From NCBI GenBank assembly GCA_025996865.1, contig BNTV01000087.1, positions 1 through 21,379 of the forward strand: a stretch of DNA of 21,379 nucleotides. The letters are read 5' to 3'. Every line of letters begins with the position of its first letter. Position 1 is the stretch's first letter. Made by a program: the position numbers and the translations under genes. The DNA is from Bacteroidia bacterium (GTDB lineage Bacteria; Bacteroidota; Bacteroidia; Bacteroidales; Azobacteroidaceae). Below the pieces are notes generated by a model. The model was not told the DNA's origin and did not search any database. It was given only the letters and a program-made list of their open reading frames with translations. This document shows positions 5,472 to 14,275 of the stretch, piece after piece.

Positions 5472-7721
5472 ATACGGAAAATCATTTTCGCTTGTTCCCC
5501 GTTTTTCATCCGGCACAGGAGACATGGTAAACCGGATATTCAAACCGGACAATAAATCAGCGTGTTTCAGGTAATTCTTGGAATACGCTTTTTCATTGAC
5601 AAACAGGGAGGCGATGTACCGGTTTTCACGGTTATTATTTTCACTTGTAATAGTGACTTGCTTCCCGTTTTCCAAATGCAATACGACTTTTTTGAATAAG
5701 GGAGAACCGATAACATATTCGTTGGAACCGGGACAGACGGGATAGAATCCGAGTGCGGAAAAGACATACCAGGCCGAGGTTTGCCCGTTGTCTTCATCCC
5801 CGCAATAACCGTCGGGCGCGGCGGTGTAAAGTTTGTCCATTACTTCGCGTAGCCAGTATTGCGCTTTCCACGGTTCGCCGGAATAATTATACAGGTAAAT
5901 CGTATGTTGTATCGGCTGGTTGCCATGCGCGTAATTGCCCATGTTCATGATTTGCATTTCACGGATTTCGTGGATTACGCTTCCGTAATAACTTGCGTCA
6001 AACAGGGGCGGCACATTGAAAACGGAATCCATCATCTGATTGAACTTGGTTTTCCCGCCCATCAAATTGATCAATCCCTGCGGATCATGGAAAACCGACC
6101 AGGTATAATGCCAACTGTTGCCTTCGGTAAAGGCGTCGCCCCATTTCAAAGGGTTGAACGGCGATTGGAAATTGCCGTCTTCGTTCCGTCCCCGCATGAG
6201 TTTGGTTTCGGAATCAAAGAGTTTTTTGTAATTCATCGCGCGTTGGGCGAAACGGTCAATTTCTGCTTGCGGACGGTTCAATGCTTTTGCCAATTGATAA
6301 ATCGACCAGTCGTCATAAGCATATTCCAACGTGCGGGCGGCGCTTTCCCTGATGCCCACATTGTAAGGAACATATCCCAACCGATTGTAATATTCATGTC
6401 CCAACCGTCCGGTAGAGGAAATTTTCGGGTGGACATTTTCCGTTCCGTGCAATACCGCTTGATAGAGTGTTTCGATGTCGTATCCGCGCAAGCCTTTCAG
6501 GTAAGCGTCGGCGACGATTGAAGCGGAGTTGTTGCCGACCATGCAATCGCGATGTCCGGGGCTGGCCCATTCCGGCAGAAAACCGCTTTCTTTATAGGCA
6601 TTGACTAATCCTTCCTGCATCTTGACGCTCATCGAAGGATACATCAGGTTCAGGAACGGGAACAGGCAACGGAAAGTATCCCAGAATCCGGTATCGGTGA
6701 ACATGTAACCGGGCAATACCTGTCCGTTGTAAGGACTGTAATGCACCACTTGTCCCTTGGCGTCATATTCGTAAAAACTTCGCGGGAAAAGTACGGAACG
6801 GTACAGACAGGAATAGAATGTCCGAAGATGGTCGATGTCATTGTCTTTTACCTGGATTTTACCCAATACCTCATTCCAACGGTCTTTGCCGGCTGCTTCG
6901 ATAGCGTCGAAACTCCGGTTTCCCAACTCTCGCAAATTCAATTCCGCTTGTTCGGGACTGATAAAGGAAGATGCTATGCGGGCGTGTACGATTTCACCTT
7001 TGCGGGTGGAAAATCCGATAACAGCTCCTGTGTGATTGTCTTTTGAGGTCAAGGTGTTTTCCGATAACTGCTTATTGGCAAAAGTCGCTTTGTAGGTAAA
7101 CGGTTTGTCAAAGATTATGACAAAATAGTTCTTGAAATTTTCGGGAACACCGCCGCTGTTTTTCGTCGTATAACCGATGATTTTATTTTCATTGGGAATG
7201 ATTTTCACTTGCGAACCTTTATCAAACGCATCAATTACCACGAATGAATGTTTATTTTCCGGAAAAGTGAAACGGAACATGGCTGCCCGCTCGGTCGGTG
7301 CGATTTCGGTAACTACGTCGTGATCCGCCAAATAAACCCTGTAATAATAGGGTTTGGCGATTTCCGCCTTGTGCGAAAACCAACTGGCGCGTTCATCTTC
7401 ATTGAATACCGGTTTTCCGGTAACGGGCATGATGGAGAATTGTCCGTAATCGTTAATCCACGGACTGGGTTGGTGAGTCTGTTTGAAGCCGCGGATTTTG
7501 TCGGCGTCGTAAGTATAAGCCCATCCGTCGCCCATTTTGCCGGTTTGGGGCGTCCAGAAATTCATGCCCCAGGGCATGGCGATTGCGGGATAAGTATTAC
7601 CTGTCGATAACGAGTGTTTCGATTGCGTGCCGACCAAAGTACTGACGTAATCCACAGAGGTTTGTGATTGGGCTTGCAGCATACAAGCGCAAAGAACGAA
7701 TAAGATAATTGCGTTTTTCAT
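5448..7721 (-). CDS. Secreted GH92 alpha-1,2-mannosidase
   Basis: 757 residues from the ATG at 7721. Longer frames upstream lack a signal peptide at their start. MKNAIILFVLCACMLQAQSQ is a signal peptide, possibly a lipoprotein-like one but without a clean lipobox. The family GH92 core is clear: GNTYPAIAMPWGMNFW near residue 40, TDTGFWDTFRCLFPF, YTWSVFHDPQGLINLMGG, and the catalytic-domain signature GYCGDEDNGQTSAWYVF starting near residue 638 with the probable general acid E643. GH92 enzymes are calcium-dependent inverting exo-alpha-mannosidases that trim N-glycan or fungal mannan. It is downstream of a GH38 gene on the same strand but has its own promoter (7828-7859) and a long leader with a hairpin. 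The length is normal. The 3' end overlaps the channel gene. Confidence 0.9.
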   Translation of the reverse strand: MKNAIILFVLCACMLQAQSQTSVDYVSTLVGTQSKHSLSTGNTYPAIAMPWGMNFWTPQTGKMGDGWAYTYDADKIRGFKQTHQPSPWINDYGQFSIMPVTGKPVFNEDERASWFSHKAEIAKPYYYRVYLADHDVVTEIAPTERAAMFRFTFPENKHSFVVIDAFDKGSQVKIIPNENKIIGYTTKNSGGVPENFKNYFVIIFDKPFTYKATFANKQLSENTLTSKDNHTGAVIGFSTRKGEIVHARIASSFISPEQAELNLRELGNRSFDAIEAAGKDRWNEVLGKIQVKDNDIDHLRTFYSCLYRSVLFPRSFYEYDAKGQVVHYSPYNGQVLPGYMFTDTGFWDTFRCLFPFLNLMYPSMSVKMQEGLVNAYKESGFLPEWASPGHRDCMVGNNSASIVADAYLKGLRGYDIETLYQAVLHGTENVHPKISSTGRLGHEYYNRLGYVPYNVGIRESAARTLEYAYDDWSIYQLAKALNRPQAEIDRFAQRAMNYKKLFDSETKLMRGRNEDGNFQSPFNPLKWGDAFTEGNSWHYTWSVFHDPQGLINLMGGKTKFNQMMDSVFNVPPLFDASYYGSVIHEIREMQIMNMGNYAHGNQPIQHTIYLYNYSGEPWKAQYWLREVMDKLYTAAPDGYCGDEDNGQTSAWYVFSALGFYPVCPGSNEYVIGSPLFKKVVLHLENGKQVTITSENNNRENRYIASLFVNEKAYSKNYLKHADLLSGLNIRFTMSPVPDEKRGTSENDFPYSFGKATK

Positions 7722-7742
7722 TTGTTTACTTTTTATATTTAC

Positions 7743-7768
7743 ATAATAACCACAGGTTGTGTTATTAT
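7743..7768 (-). promoter_or_regulatory. Inverted repeat / hairpin in the GH92 leader
   Basis: ATAATAAC at 7743-7750 pairs with GTTATTAT at 7761-7768, and the inner ACA/TGT extends the stem to 11 bp around a GGT loop with one bulged C. It ends 22 nt before the GH92 start codon, inside the transcribed leader. It could be an operator or an mRNA structure affecting translation. The absence of a U tract argues against a terminator. Confidence 0.4.
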
Positions 7769-7827
7769 CCGCTACCAATCAACACCGTTTTGCTGTCAGT
7801 TATAGGATGCCTGAATGGTTTGTAGGA

Positions 7828-7859
7828 CAAAAGTAGGGATAAATAATGGAATTTGCAAA
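7828..7859 (-). promoter_or_regulatory. GH92 promoter (TTTG-N20-TACTTTTG)
   Basis: On the reverse strand TTTG (7859-7856) is followed after 20 nt by TACTTTTG (7835-7828), a full match to the Bacteroidota promoter consensus. Transcription would begin near 7820 and leave a leader of about 100 nt. It starts within 10 nt of the GH38 stop, so GH92 can be expressed independently of GH38. Confidence 0.65.
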
Positions 7860-7867
7860 TTGGATTC

Positions 7868-10800
7868 TTAATAAACTTCAAATTCACTGATTCGAGCCGC
7901 TGTTTGCCCTTCCTGAGCGCCTTTCAGAACGGTCAGGCGAACGTAGCGCGCGGTGACGGGAGTAGAAAGAAGACGATTGGTTTCAGACTCTTTGTTATCG
8001 GTTACCGTGTCCACTGTTTGCCACTGATCATTCAGGTTCTTTTTTATTTCTAACTTATAGTCCTTCGCAGCAAAGCTATTAGTCCCCATTCTTCCGCCAT
8101 GGAATACAAACCAGCCTTTAATGGTGTTTTCCTTTTCCATGTCCACTTCAATGAATGGCGTATTACCGTTTTGGCCCATATCAAACCATTGCGTGCCGAA
8201 ATTTCCGTCAACTGCAAATTCAGGTCTTCCGAATCGCCTGAAATTATTGGCATTAGCATTGTTTGCGTCGTTCGGAGTTGACTTCCCGATGATTGGCTTT
8301 CCCTTCAACAGGCTTTTTCTTGCAACTACATTCATTTTCAAGTCATCCGGTTTCAGAGCGGTTGCAATCAATTCCGTAGCAGGAGTAATATCATCATTCT
8401 CATTGACAGCCAAACTGGCCGCAAATAACAATATCTTTGAATCATCCGTAAGTACTAATTTTTGAGCATTCTTAGGAATATCAATGCCGTATTTAAACAT
8501 GTAGGTAAATTCGTAAGGCGCGTCCAGATTGCCGTTGGAGTTATGCCTGTGTGTACCCACGTAGGCTACTTCCGCCGGTTTGAGGAACCCTTCGGTATGG
8601 CCGGTATGTCTCCATTGCCCGATAAATCCGGAGTAATCCGGAATCAGGAGTTCATGCGGTTTCCCGTCCACATAGAATGTCGCTACGTTATCGCCGTAAA
8701 GAGAGGCGGCCAGTAAATACAATTTATTGTACTGTCCGTTTTGAGGCAAAATTAAGGTATCGCCTTCACATCTGACCCCATTTTCCAATGCCGGTTCTCC
8801 TAACTGAAATTTGATATTGGCGGCCGTGAGCGTTGACGGCAATAATTCGGCAGCGTAAGAATATCCCTTGCCATCGACATTGGCCTCCGAACGAAACGCA
8901 TTATAGGACGCAGTTTTGATATTATACTTCAAATCAACAGGGATGGATTGAGGAGGCGTCAATTTAGCGCCGGATTTCAATTTCACATAATATGTTTTGA
9001 TAGCAAACGGTGATGCGCTTACCGTCAATTTATTTCCCTGAATAGCCGCTTTTCCGATTACATCTTCCACGCCGTTCAATTCATTGGCTTCCCGGATTTC
9101 TCCGGCAAACGATACTTCAATGTTGCGGGCGTCTTTTCCGGTCGTTTCATACAGGCGTACAATATAACCATCCGATTTTTCCGCTTTCTTTAATGCTTTA
9201 ACAATCAGTTGGTCGCTGCTGGTTTGCAAAAATGAAAAACTCCGGCCTAAATCACCTTTGTGTTTTTTAACGGTAAATGCTTTCAGCGGTTGGTTCAGCA
9301 TTTCCGCTTTCGATACGGTTTTTGCTTCGGCATATCCATCTTTATGCCCCACGATGGAATAGGTAAACGTATGGTATCCGAAATCTTGTTTATCCTGATA
9401 CGAATATCCTCTCTGCGTTTTGGGTGTGTGCAGGAGCGTGAGTCGTAAGGTGTGATTATTCGGTTTATCCCATCCGTATTTACTATCGTTGAGGACTGAT
9501 ACGCCATACGAATTATCGGTAGCGGTAAGATCCGCCCAATAGTGCGCCGGCACTTCATAAGCCGTAATCGTATTATTACCCCGTTTCACATTGCCGATAC
9601 CCAAATCGAACGTCGCTTTTTCGTTGTCGATGCTAAGCGGAAACTCAGCTTTCAGTAAAGCATTGGTGGTCTGCCAATCCACCTCGGAAACCAAATCAAT
9701 GCGGTCATCCTGTCCGCCTTCGGTTAAACGGATATATTGTTTGAATGTCGATTCTCCATATTTACGTTCCACACAAATAGCAGCGCGAACCGGACCTTCT
9801 TCGGCGATTGAAATCTTTACGCCATCTGTAATATCAATAGGTTCTGCATCGGTTGTTTTCTTGATAATTTCCCATGCCGGCCAAGAGAAAGATTCGTTTT
9901 CGGTGAATAAAGCCAGGCGGATACTCTTTCCCGCTTTCACTAATTCTTTGTTATAACGCTTGTCGAGAATCGAATTGATATCACCGTTGGCATTTAAAGT
10001 TACCTTGTAGATGCTGTTTTCTATCGTGTTCTTGTTCACTTTCAAAGCCGAAGCTTTGGGAGAGGCGCCGGGACGAACATCATATACGGTATAGGATACC
10101 GGAAGGACGTTGGCCGCAACTAAGAATTTGATTTTATTATTATCATACGAAAGCATCTGGGAGGGTATTAGTTTCCCTTTTTCATCATATACTGAAAAAA
10201 CTTGCTTGGTCGGTACTCCGTCAATGGTCACTTCTGTAATTCCTTTTACCGGTTGGGAAACTGCATTTTGTATGACCAAAGGCGTTCCTTTTACTTGTGT
10301 ATCCAATGCACGGGAAACGCTTCCAACCGAAGTTGTAAGTACTTGTGCAAACTGCTTTTGTGTTAATAATTCGTCGTTCCATGAAAATTCATACGCACGG
10401 GGAATACTGGTACCGGTCAAATCGTCGTGAAATTGATGCCAGAGGAATCGTTTCCACGCTTCGTTGATGGTTTCTTTCGGATAAATCTGTCCGCCCAACC
10501 AATCGGCAACAACAGCGCTTCGTTCGGCGGCATCGCCCAATACTTCGTTTTTCCGGTTATACAATTTCATGGCGGCTTCGGAGGTGTAACAACCCGTTCC
10601 GTGTACGTCCATCAGCAATTCGCCGGTATAGAGCGGCAATTCGGGATGTTTGTCGTAAGGCAGGTAATCTTTATACAGTTGGTCGCTGGTTGCAGAGATG
10701 ATTTGAACAGGTCCGTCGCCTTTCAAGGACTGTTCCACCGAAAGCACCGATTCGACGGTGGGCGCTCCGCCGGTATCCCCTGTACCGTAATAATGATAAA

Positions 10801-11512
10801 TCGTTTTCAAGGGGCTGTTTTGTGCCAATTTGATCAAGGTCGTGTCGCGACTCAAGTCGTGCGCCTGCCAGCGAGTGGTATAATTGTGCGCATCTGCCAC
10901 CAACATCACTTTAGAACCATCCACGCCTTGCCATAACCCGATTTCAAACGGTATTTTGCTGTTATTCTCAAAGAAAGGTTTGCTTCGCCATTGAAGTTTT
11001 TGCGTAGAAAATCCAATCAAGCCGGAATGAGCCATTATCGTGGGTAGTGTATATCCGAAACCAAAGCAATCGGGGAGGAAAATATCGGTACCTCTTACAC
11101 CGAATTCATCCTGATAATACAATTGTCCGTAAAGAATATTCCGGGTCAAAGATTCGGGCGACGGAATGTTGACATCCGATGCGTCCCACGAACTTCCGGT
11201 AACATGCCACCTGCCCTGCCGGATATATTCTTTCGCTTTTTCATATTGATCGGGATAATATTCTTTCATCCAGTAGTACTTGATTCCACCTTCAAAATTG
11301 AAAATATAATTGGGATAACGTTCCAACAAAAACAGATTCTGATGAAGTGTTTTTGAAACATAATCCCGGATGGAAGTCTGGACGTCCCAATTCCATTGCG
11401 AATCAAAATGCGCGTTCGACACGACATAGACCTTCGGTTTTTCTTGCGCTTGTACAGAGATGAACAACAGCAAGAATAAAGCCGTACTGAAAAATTTTAC
11501 AATAGCTTTCAT
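7868..11512 (-). CDS. Secreted GH38 alpha-mannosidase with C-terminal F5/8 (discoidin) domain
   Basis: 1214 residues from the ATG at 11512; an in-frame TTG one codon earlier is less likely. The signal peptide is about 1-23 (hydrophobic ALFLLLFISV, then QAQ). The GH38 catalytic domain follows: VSNAHFDSQWNWD (zinc ligands H35, D37), the LPDCFGFGYTLP segment with probable nucleophile D148, and a WHQFHDDLTGTSIPRAY motif near 370-385 supplying a further zinc-site histidine. Middle and beta-sandwich domains are typical of large bacterial GH38 enzymes. The last ~120 residues (AVDGNFGTQWFDMG through ARYVRLTV to ARISEFEVY) form an F5/8 type C carbohydrate-binding domain. The predicted location is the periplasm or cell surface, cleaving alpha-mannosides of N-glycans with retention. 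It pairs with the GH92 gene. No SusC/SusD genes are present nearby. Confidence 0.9.
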   Translation of the reverse strand: MKAIVKFFSTALFLLLFISVQAQEKPKVYVVSNAHFDSQWNWDVQTSIRDYVSKTLHQNLFLLERYPNYIFNFEGGIKYYWMKEYYPDQYEKAKEYIRQGRWHVTGSSWDASDVNIPSPESLTRNILYGQLYYQDEFGVRGTDIFLPDCFGFGYTLPTIMAHSGLIGFSTQKLQWRSKPFFENNSKIPFEIGLWQGVDGSKVMLVADAHNYTTRWQAHDLSRDTTLIKLAQNSPLKTIYHYYGTGDTGGAPTVESVLSVEQSLKGDGPVQIISATSDQLYKDYLPYDKHPELPLYTGELLMDVHGTGCYTSEAAMKLYNRKNEVLGDAAERSAVVADWLGGQIYPKETINEAWKRFLWHQFHDDLTGTSIPRAYEFSWNDELLTQKQFAQVLTTSVGSVSRALDTQVKGTPLVIQNAVSQPVKGITEVTIDGVPTKQVFSVYDEKGKLIPSQMLSYDNNKIKFLVAANVLPVSYTVYDVRPGASPKASALKVNKNTIENSIYKVTLNANGDINSILDKRYNKELVKAGKSIRLALFTENESFSWPAWEIIKKTTDAEPIDITDGVKISIAEEGPVRAAICVERKYGESTFKQYIRLTEGGQDDRIDLVSEVDWQTTNALLKAEFPLSIDNEKATFDLGIGNVKRGNNTITAYEVPAHYWADLTATDNSYGVSVLNDSKYGWDKPNNHTLRLTLLHTPKTQRGYSYQDKQDFGYHTFTYSIVGHKDGYAEAKTVSKAEMLNQPLKAFTVKKHKGDLGRSFSFLQTSSDQLIVKALKKAEKSDGYIVRLYETTGKDARNIEVSFAGEIREANELNGVEDVIGKAAIQGNKLTVSASPFAIKTYYVKLKSGAKLTPPQSIPVDLKYNIKTASYNAFRSEANVDGKGYSYAAELLPSTLTAANIKFQLGEPALENGVRCEGDTLILPQNGQYNKLYLLAASLYGDNVATFYVDGKPHELLIPDYSGFIGQWRHTGHTEGFLKPAEVAYVGTHRHNSNGNLDAPYEFTYMFKYGIDIPKNAQKLVLTDDSKILLFAASLAVNENDDITPATELIATALKPDDLKMNVVARKSLLKGKPIIGKSTPNDANNANANNFRRFGRPEFAVDGNFGTQWFDMGQNGNTPFIEVDMEKENTIKGWFVFHGGRMGTNSFAAKDYKLEIKKNLNDQWQTVDTVTDNKESETNRLLSTPVTARYVRLTVLKGAQEGQTAARISEFEVY

Positions 11513-11547
11513 CAAAAATACGAATTTGGATGTTTAAAATTAAAATA

Positions 11548-11555
11548 CAAAGATA
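11548..11555 (-). promoter_or_regulatory. Putative GH38 promoter, -7 element TATCTTTG
   Basis: TATCTTTG on the reverse strand, 35 nt before the GH38 ATG, fits TAnnTTTG. The -33 TTTG is not recognisable at the normal spacing, so this is a one-box call. Confidence 0.45.
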
Positions 11556-11583
11556 TAAAAAATGATTGTTATAAAAAAAATTG

Positions 11584-11591
11584 TATTTTTG
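11584..11591 (+). promoter_or_regulatory. Possible -7 element (TATTTTTG) ahead of the aldo/keto reductase
   Basis: TATTTTTG fits TAnnTTTG but has no TTTG at the -33 position, and it lies about 105 nt before the gene with a gene remnant between. It is the only candidate in the 183-nt gap between the divergent GH38 and reductase genes. Confidence 0.3.
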
Positions 11592-11594
11592 TAA

Positions 11595-11684
11595 CGTGGG
11601 GATAGAAAACGGTCGGAACGGCTTGACAGTTTCCTGTGGACAGACATCAAACAGTCGGCGGAAGATATTAAGAACTATAAGTAA
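11595..11684 (+). pseudogene. Short C-terminal gene remnant upstream of the aldo/keto reductase
   Basis: A frame open after the stop at 11592-11594 ends at TAA 11682-11684 and encodes ERLDSFLWTDIKQSAEDIK followed by NYK. It looks like a natural amphipathic C-terminus rather than random sequence, and it stops 11 nt before the reductase ATG as an operon neighbour would. No start codon or front half remains. I cannot name the parent family. It may be chance. Confidence 0.25.
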
Positions 11685-11695
11685 AACAAACAATC

Positions 11696-12691
11696 ATGAA
11701 CTACATTAAACTTGGAAACACAGAACTTAAAGTATCGCAACTTTGCCTCGGGTGTATGGGTTTTGGCGATGAAGACCCTTCGGGGCTTCGCAAATGGGCG
11801 ATAGACGAGCGCAAAAGCCATGAAATCTTGAAACGCGCCATTGACCTTGGGATAAACTTTTTTGACACGGCAAACACCTATTCAGCAGGGAAAAGCGAGG
11901 AATTTCTTGGACGCGGCATAAAGAAATTTGTGAACCGTCATGATGTCGTTCTTGCAACAAAGGTTTTTTTCAACGAATATGCGGGCAGTCAAAACAAAAA
12001 CGGACTCTCACGGAAAACAATTTTGAGCGAAATAGACAAAAGTCTCAACCGCCTGCAAACAGATTATATCGACCTGTATATTATTCATCGTTGGGATTAC
12101 GGTACGCCGATAGAGGAAACCCTGTCTGCGCTTCACGAGCTTGTCACGAGCGGTAAGGTGCGTTACATAGGCGCTTCTGCTATGTACGCCTGGCAGTTTT
12201 TGAAAGCGCAAATGACAGCGGAAACTTTGGGTCTGACTAAATTTGTTTCGATGCAGAACCACCTCAACCTAATCTACCGTGAGGAAGAGCGCGAGATGAT
12301 ACCGCTTTGTAAAGAGCAGGAAGTCGCTCTCACACCGTATAGCCCGCTTGCGGGAGGGCGTTTGGTACGCAATATAAACGCGCAAACGGAACGTTCCAAC
12401 CTTGATCAAATCAACAAGAGAAAGTACGACGCAACAACGGCGCAGGATGCGCCGATTATCGAAAAAGTTGCCGAAATTGCAGGGAAACATGAGGTTTCGC
12501 GTATCGCCGTTGCTTTGGCGTGGCTCATACAAAAGGAAATTTGCACCGTGCCTATTGTTGGCGCAACAAAACTGCAACACATTGAAGATGCCTGCGCTTC
12601 CATTGATTTCAGATTGACCGGTGACGAGATCGCCTGTCTGGAAGAACCGTATGTTCCTCATAAAGTTTCAGGGGCGTTAGCCATTATTTGA
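11696..12691 (+). CDS. Aldo/keto reductase
   Basis: 331 residues covering the whole (beta/alpha)8 barrel of the AKR superfamily. The catalytic tetrad is visible: D57 and Y62 in FFDTANTYS, K89 in LATKVF and H131 in IIHRWD. The NADPH-binding half is also present: MQNHLNLIYREEEREMIPLC, LTPYSPLAGGRL and the late VPIVGATKLQHIEDA. It resembles the YhdN/IolS-type AKR group, which reduces aldehydes and ketones with NADPH. The substrate cannot be read from sequence. Beginning MNYIKLGNTELKVSQLCLG, it is complete at both ends. It is bordered by a gene remnant upstream and a chimeric frame downstream, so it may have arrived as, or survived in, a rearranged segment. Confidence 0.9.
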   Translation: MNYIKLGNTELKVSQLCLGCMGFGDEDPSGLRKWAIDERKSHEILKRAIDLGINFFDTANTYSAGKSEEFLGRGIKKFVNRHDVVLATKVFFNEYAGSQNKNGLSRKTILSEIDKSLNRLQTDYIDLYIIHRWDYGTPIEETLSALHELVTSGKVRYIGASAMYAWQFLKAQMTAETLGLTKFVSMQNHLNLIYREEEREMIPLCKEQEVALTPYSPLAGGRLVRNINAQTERSNLDQINKRKYDATTAQDAPIIEKVAEIAGKHEVSRIAVALAWLIQKEICTVPIVGATKLQHIEDACASIDFRLTGDEIACLEEPYVPHKVSGALAII

Positions 12692-13152
12692 TAAATAACA
12701 GAAAGGAAATTCTTCACTTCGGGAATCTGTCGCTGGATATCAAGAACCGCCTTGTCTTTGTTGATGAGGAAGAGTTGAAGTTGACCAGAAAAAAATTTGA
12801 CATGCTCTCGTTTTTTGCGACGAACACCAACCTCCACGATACAGGGGTCGTTTTCTTTGGAATCGGGATCGATTATTATCTTGTATTTGGAATAATTGTA
12901 CAGGGACATGAGCCGGAGAACATAACATTTAAAATATATGCCGGCGACGAACCGTTAAAAATCAATTCCGTACAACCCATTCCGGAATATCATGGCAATG
13001 ACCAGCCCGGAAGAGGATTTTTTCTGCAATTTGAACGCCCGAAAAAACGTCCCGAAAAATACTGCATTTTCCGCATTGAAGCAACCTACAACGCATTTGG
13101 CGGGGAAAAAGGCGAAAATGTTTATTTTTATGAAATGAAAGATTATCAATAA
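12688..13152 (+). pseudogene. Chimeric frame: OmpR-type DNA-binding fragment joined to an unknown domain
   Basis: The open frame begins with a TTG that overlaps the reductase stop. Residues 6-46 (KEILHFGNLSLDIKNRL, then VDEEELKLTRKKFDMLSFF) match the first strands and helix of an OmpR/PhoB-type winged-helix output domain. The recognition helix and wing are absent, as is the whole receiver domain. From residue 47 (about 12826) the sequence changes to an unrelated piece (GHEPENITFKIYAGDEPLKI, then GFFLQFERP and CIFRIEATYNAF) that reads like the C-terminal part of a beta-rich protein I do not recognise. The frame is probably a fusion of two gene fragments at about 12820-12830. Alternatively the tail alone could be expressed as a small protein. 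It ends 8 nt from the convergent asparaginase gene. Confidence 0.5.
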
Positions 13153-13160
13153 GTAATCTG

Positions 13161-14195
13161 CTAAACCGTTATTTCCCCCGCCAGCGACAACTGCATATTG
13201 TATTTCACTTCTTCCCGGTTTAAACCATGCCCAAACAAAAACATGAGTTTTGCGACGGCCGCTTCCGTCGTAATATCATTTCCCGACAATACGCCCAGAT
13301 TTTTTAACGTTTTCCCGGCCTGATAGCGATTCATTTCGACCGAACCCGAAGCGCATTGCGTCACATTCACGATAATAATCCCTTTATCAATGCCTTCTTT
13401 GATAATATCCAGAAACCACTTTTCGGTCGGCGCGTTTCCGGCGCCATAAGTTTCCAGAATAATACCTTTCAAATGGGGAATATTAATTGTTGCACGAAGT
13501 ATTTCAGCCGAAATACCCGGGAAAATCCGGATAACGGTCACATTCGGATCAAGCAAGTAATGAAATTTGGGTTTAAGGTTGTACGGGCGAGAGAGGATCA
13601 ATTCGTGCCGGTAACGGATATAGGTGCCGGCTTCAGCCAATATCGGATAATTGAAAGTATTAAAAGCCTTGAAATTATCGGCATTTATTTTGATGGTGCG
13701 ATTGCCGCGCATCAATAGATTTTGGAAGAAAATGCAGACTTCAGGTACGAGCGCTTCACCCTTTTCATTTTTATCCACGGCAATTTCAAGCGCTGTAATC
13801 AAATTTTCCTTTCCGTCGGTGCGTATTTTCCCGATAGGTAACTGAGAACCTGTGAGAATAACCGGTTTATTCAGATTTTCCAACATAAAGCTCAGTGCGG
13901 AAGCTGAATAAGCCATTGTATCGGTACCGTGGAGAATGACAAATCCATCCTGTTTTTCGTAATTTTCTTCGATGATCTTTACCAACAGTTTCCATTTATC
14001 GGGATTCATATCCGAAGAATCAATAGGAGTATCGAAATGAATGGAATCAATATTGAAATTCAGACGGTTAATTTCCGGAACATTTTCTTTTAGATAGTTA
14101 AAATCGAATGACCGTAAGGCGCCGGTGCTATCTTCTGTCATTCCGATAGTTCCACCGGTATATATCAGCAGTACGGATGCGTTAAAATCTAACAT
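13161..14195 (-). CDS. ansA: Type I (cytoplasmic) L-asparaginase
   Basis: 344 residues from the ATG at 14195. The sequence has LLIYTGGTIGM (catalytic T16), SSDMNP near 60-65 (substrate-binding Ser/Asp), LHGTDTM with T91-D92, the ILTGSQLPIGKIRTDGKEN segment, and the late TQCASGSVEM. The enzyme hydrolyses asparagine to aspartate and ammonia. There is no signal peptide, so it is cytoplasmic. Two upstream in-frame ATGs (14213, 14222) are unlikely starts. The 14222 codon lies inside the promoter's -7 box and 14213 would leave no leader. Starting at 14195 gives MLDFNASVLLIYTGG, the normal family beginning. It diverges from ispE across an 80-nt gap. Confidence 0.88.
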   Translation of the reverse strand: MLDFNASVLLIYTGGTIGMTEDSTGALRSFDFNYLKENVPEINRLNFNIDSIHFDTPIDSSDMNPDKWKLLVKIIEENYEKQDGFVILHGTDTMAYSASALSFMLENLNKPVILTGSQLPIGKIRTDGKENLITALEIAVDKNEKGEALVPEVCIFFQNLLMRGNRTIKINADNFKAFNTFNYPILAEAGTYIRYRHELILSRPYNLKPKFHYLLDPNVTVIRIFPGISAEILRATINIPHLKGIILETYGAGNAPTEKWFLDIIKEGIDKGIIIVNVTQCASGSVEMNRYQAGKTLKNLGVLSGNDITTEAAVAKLMFLFGHGLNREEVKYNMQLSLAGEITV

Positions 14196-14219
14196 ATTGA
14201 CATGAATTATCATTTTTTG

Positions 14220-14227
14220 CAAAGGTA
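14220..14227 (-). promoter_or_regulatory. Asparaginase promoter, -7 element TACCTTTG
   Basis: TACCTTTG on the reverse strand fits TAnnTTTG. Transcription should start near 14213, and this fixes the translation start at 14195. No clear -33 TTTG. Confidence 0.5.
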
Positions 14228-14248
14228 CAAAATTTCATTAATTAATTG

Positions 14249-14256
14249 TAACTTTG
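14249..14256 (+). promoter_or_regulatory. ispE promoter, -7 element TAACTTTG
   Basis: TAACTTTG on the + strand fits TAnnTTTG, 19 nt before the ispE ATG. It is back to back with the asparaginase element, their -7 boxes only 21 nt apart, so the two promoters must overlap. Confidence 0.5.
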
Positions 14257-14275
14257 CCTGAAATTTCAAGAAAAT

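Noticed and set aside
5859..6521. 220-codon + strand frame inside GH92
   Set aside because: Shadow of the GH92 coding strand; no motif, no promoter.
7743..7768. Intrinsic terminator after the GH38 gene
   Set aside because: The stem is AT-rich, lacks a U tract, and lies about 60 nt downstream of a promoter that would start the GH92 transcript.
7722..7778. 19-residue N-terminal extension of GH92
   Set aside because: The extension would place the signal peptide internally and begins in the transcribed leader with the hairpin. The ATG at 7721 gives a normal signal peptide.
12658..12909. Reverse-strand frames opposite the reductase end and the response-regulator fragment
   Set aside because: Antisense shadows with no start context or motif.
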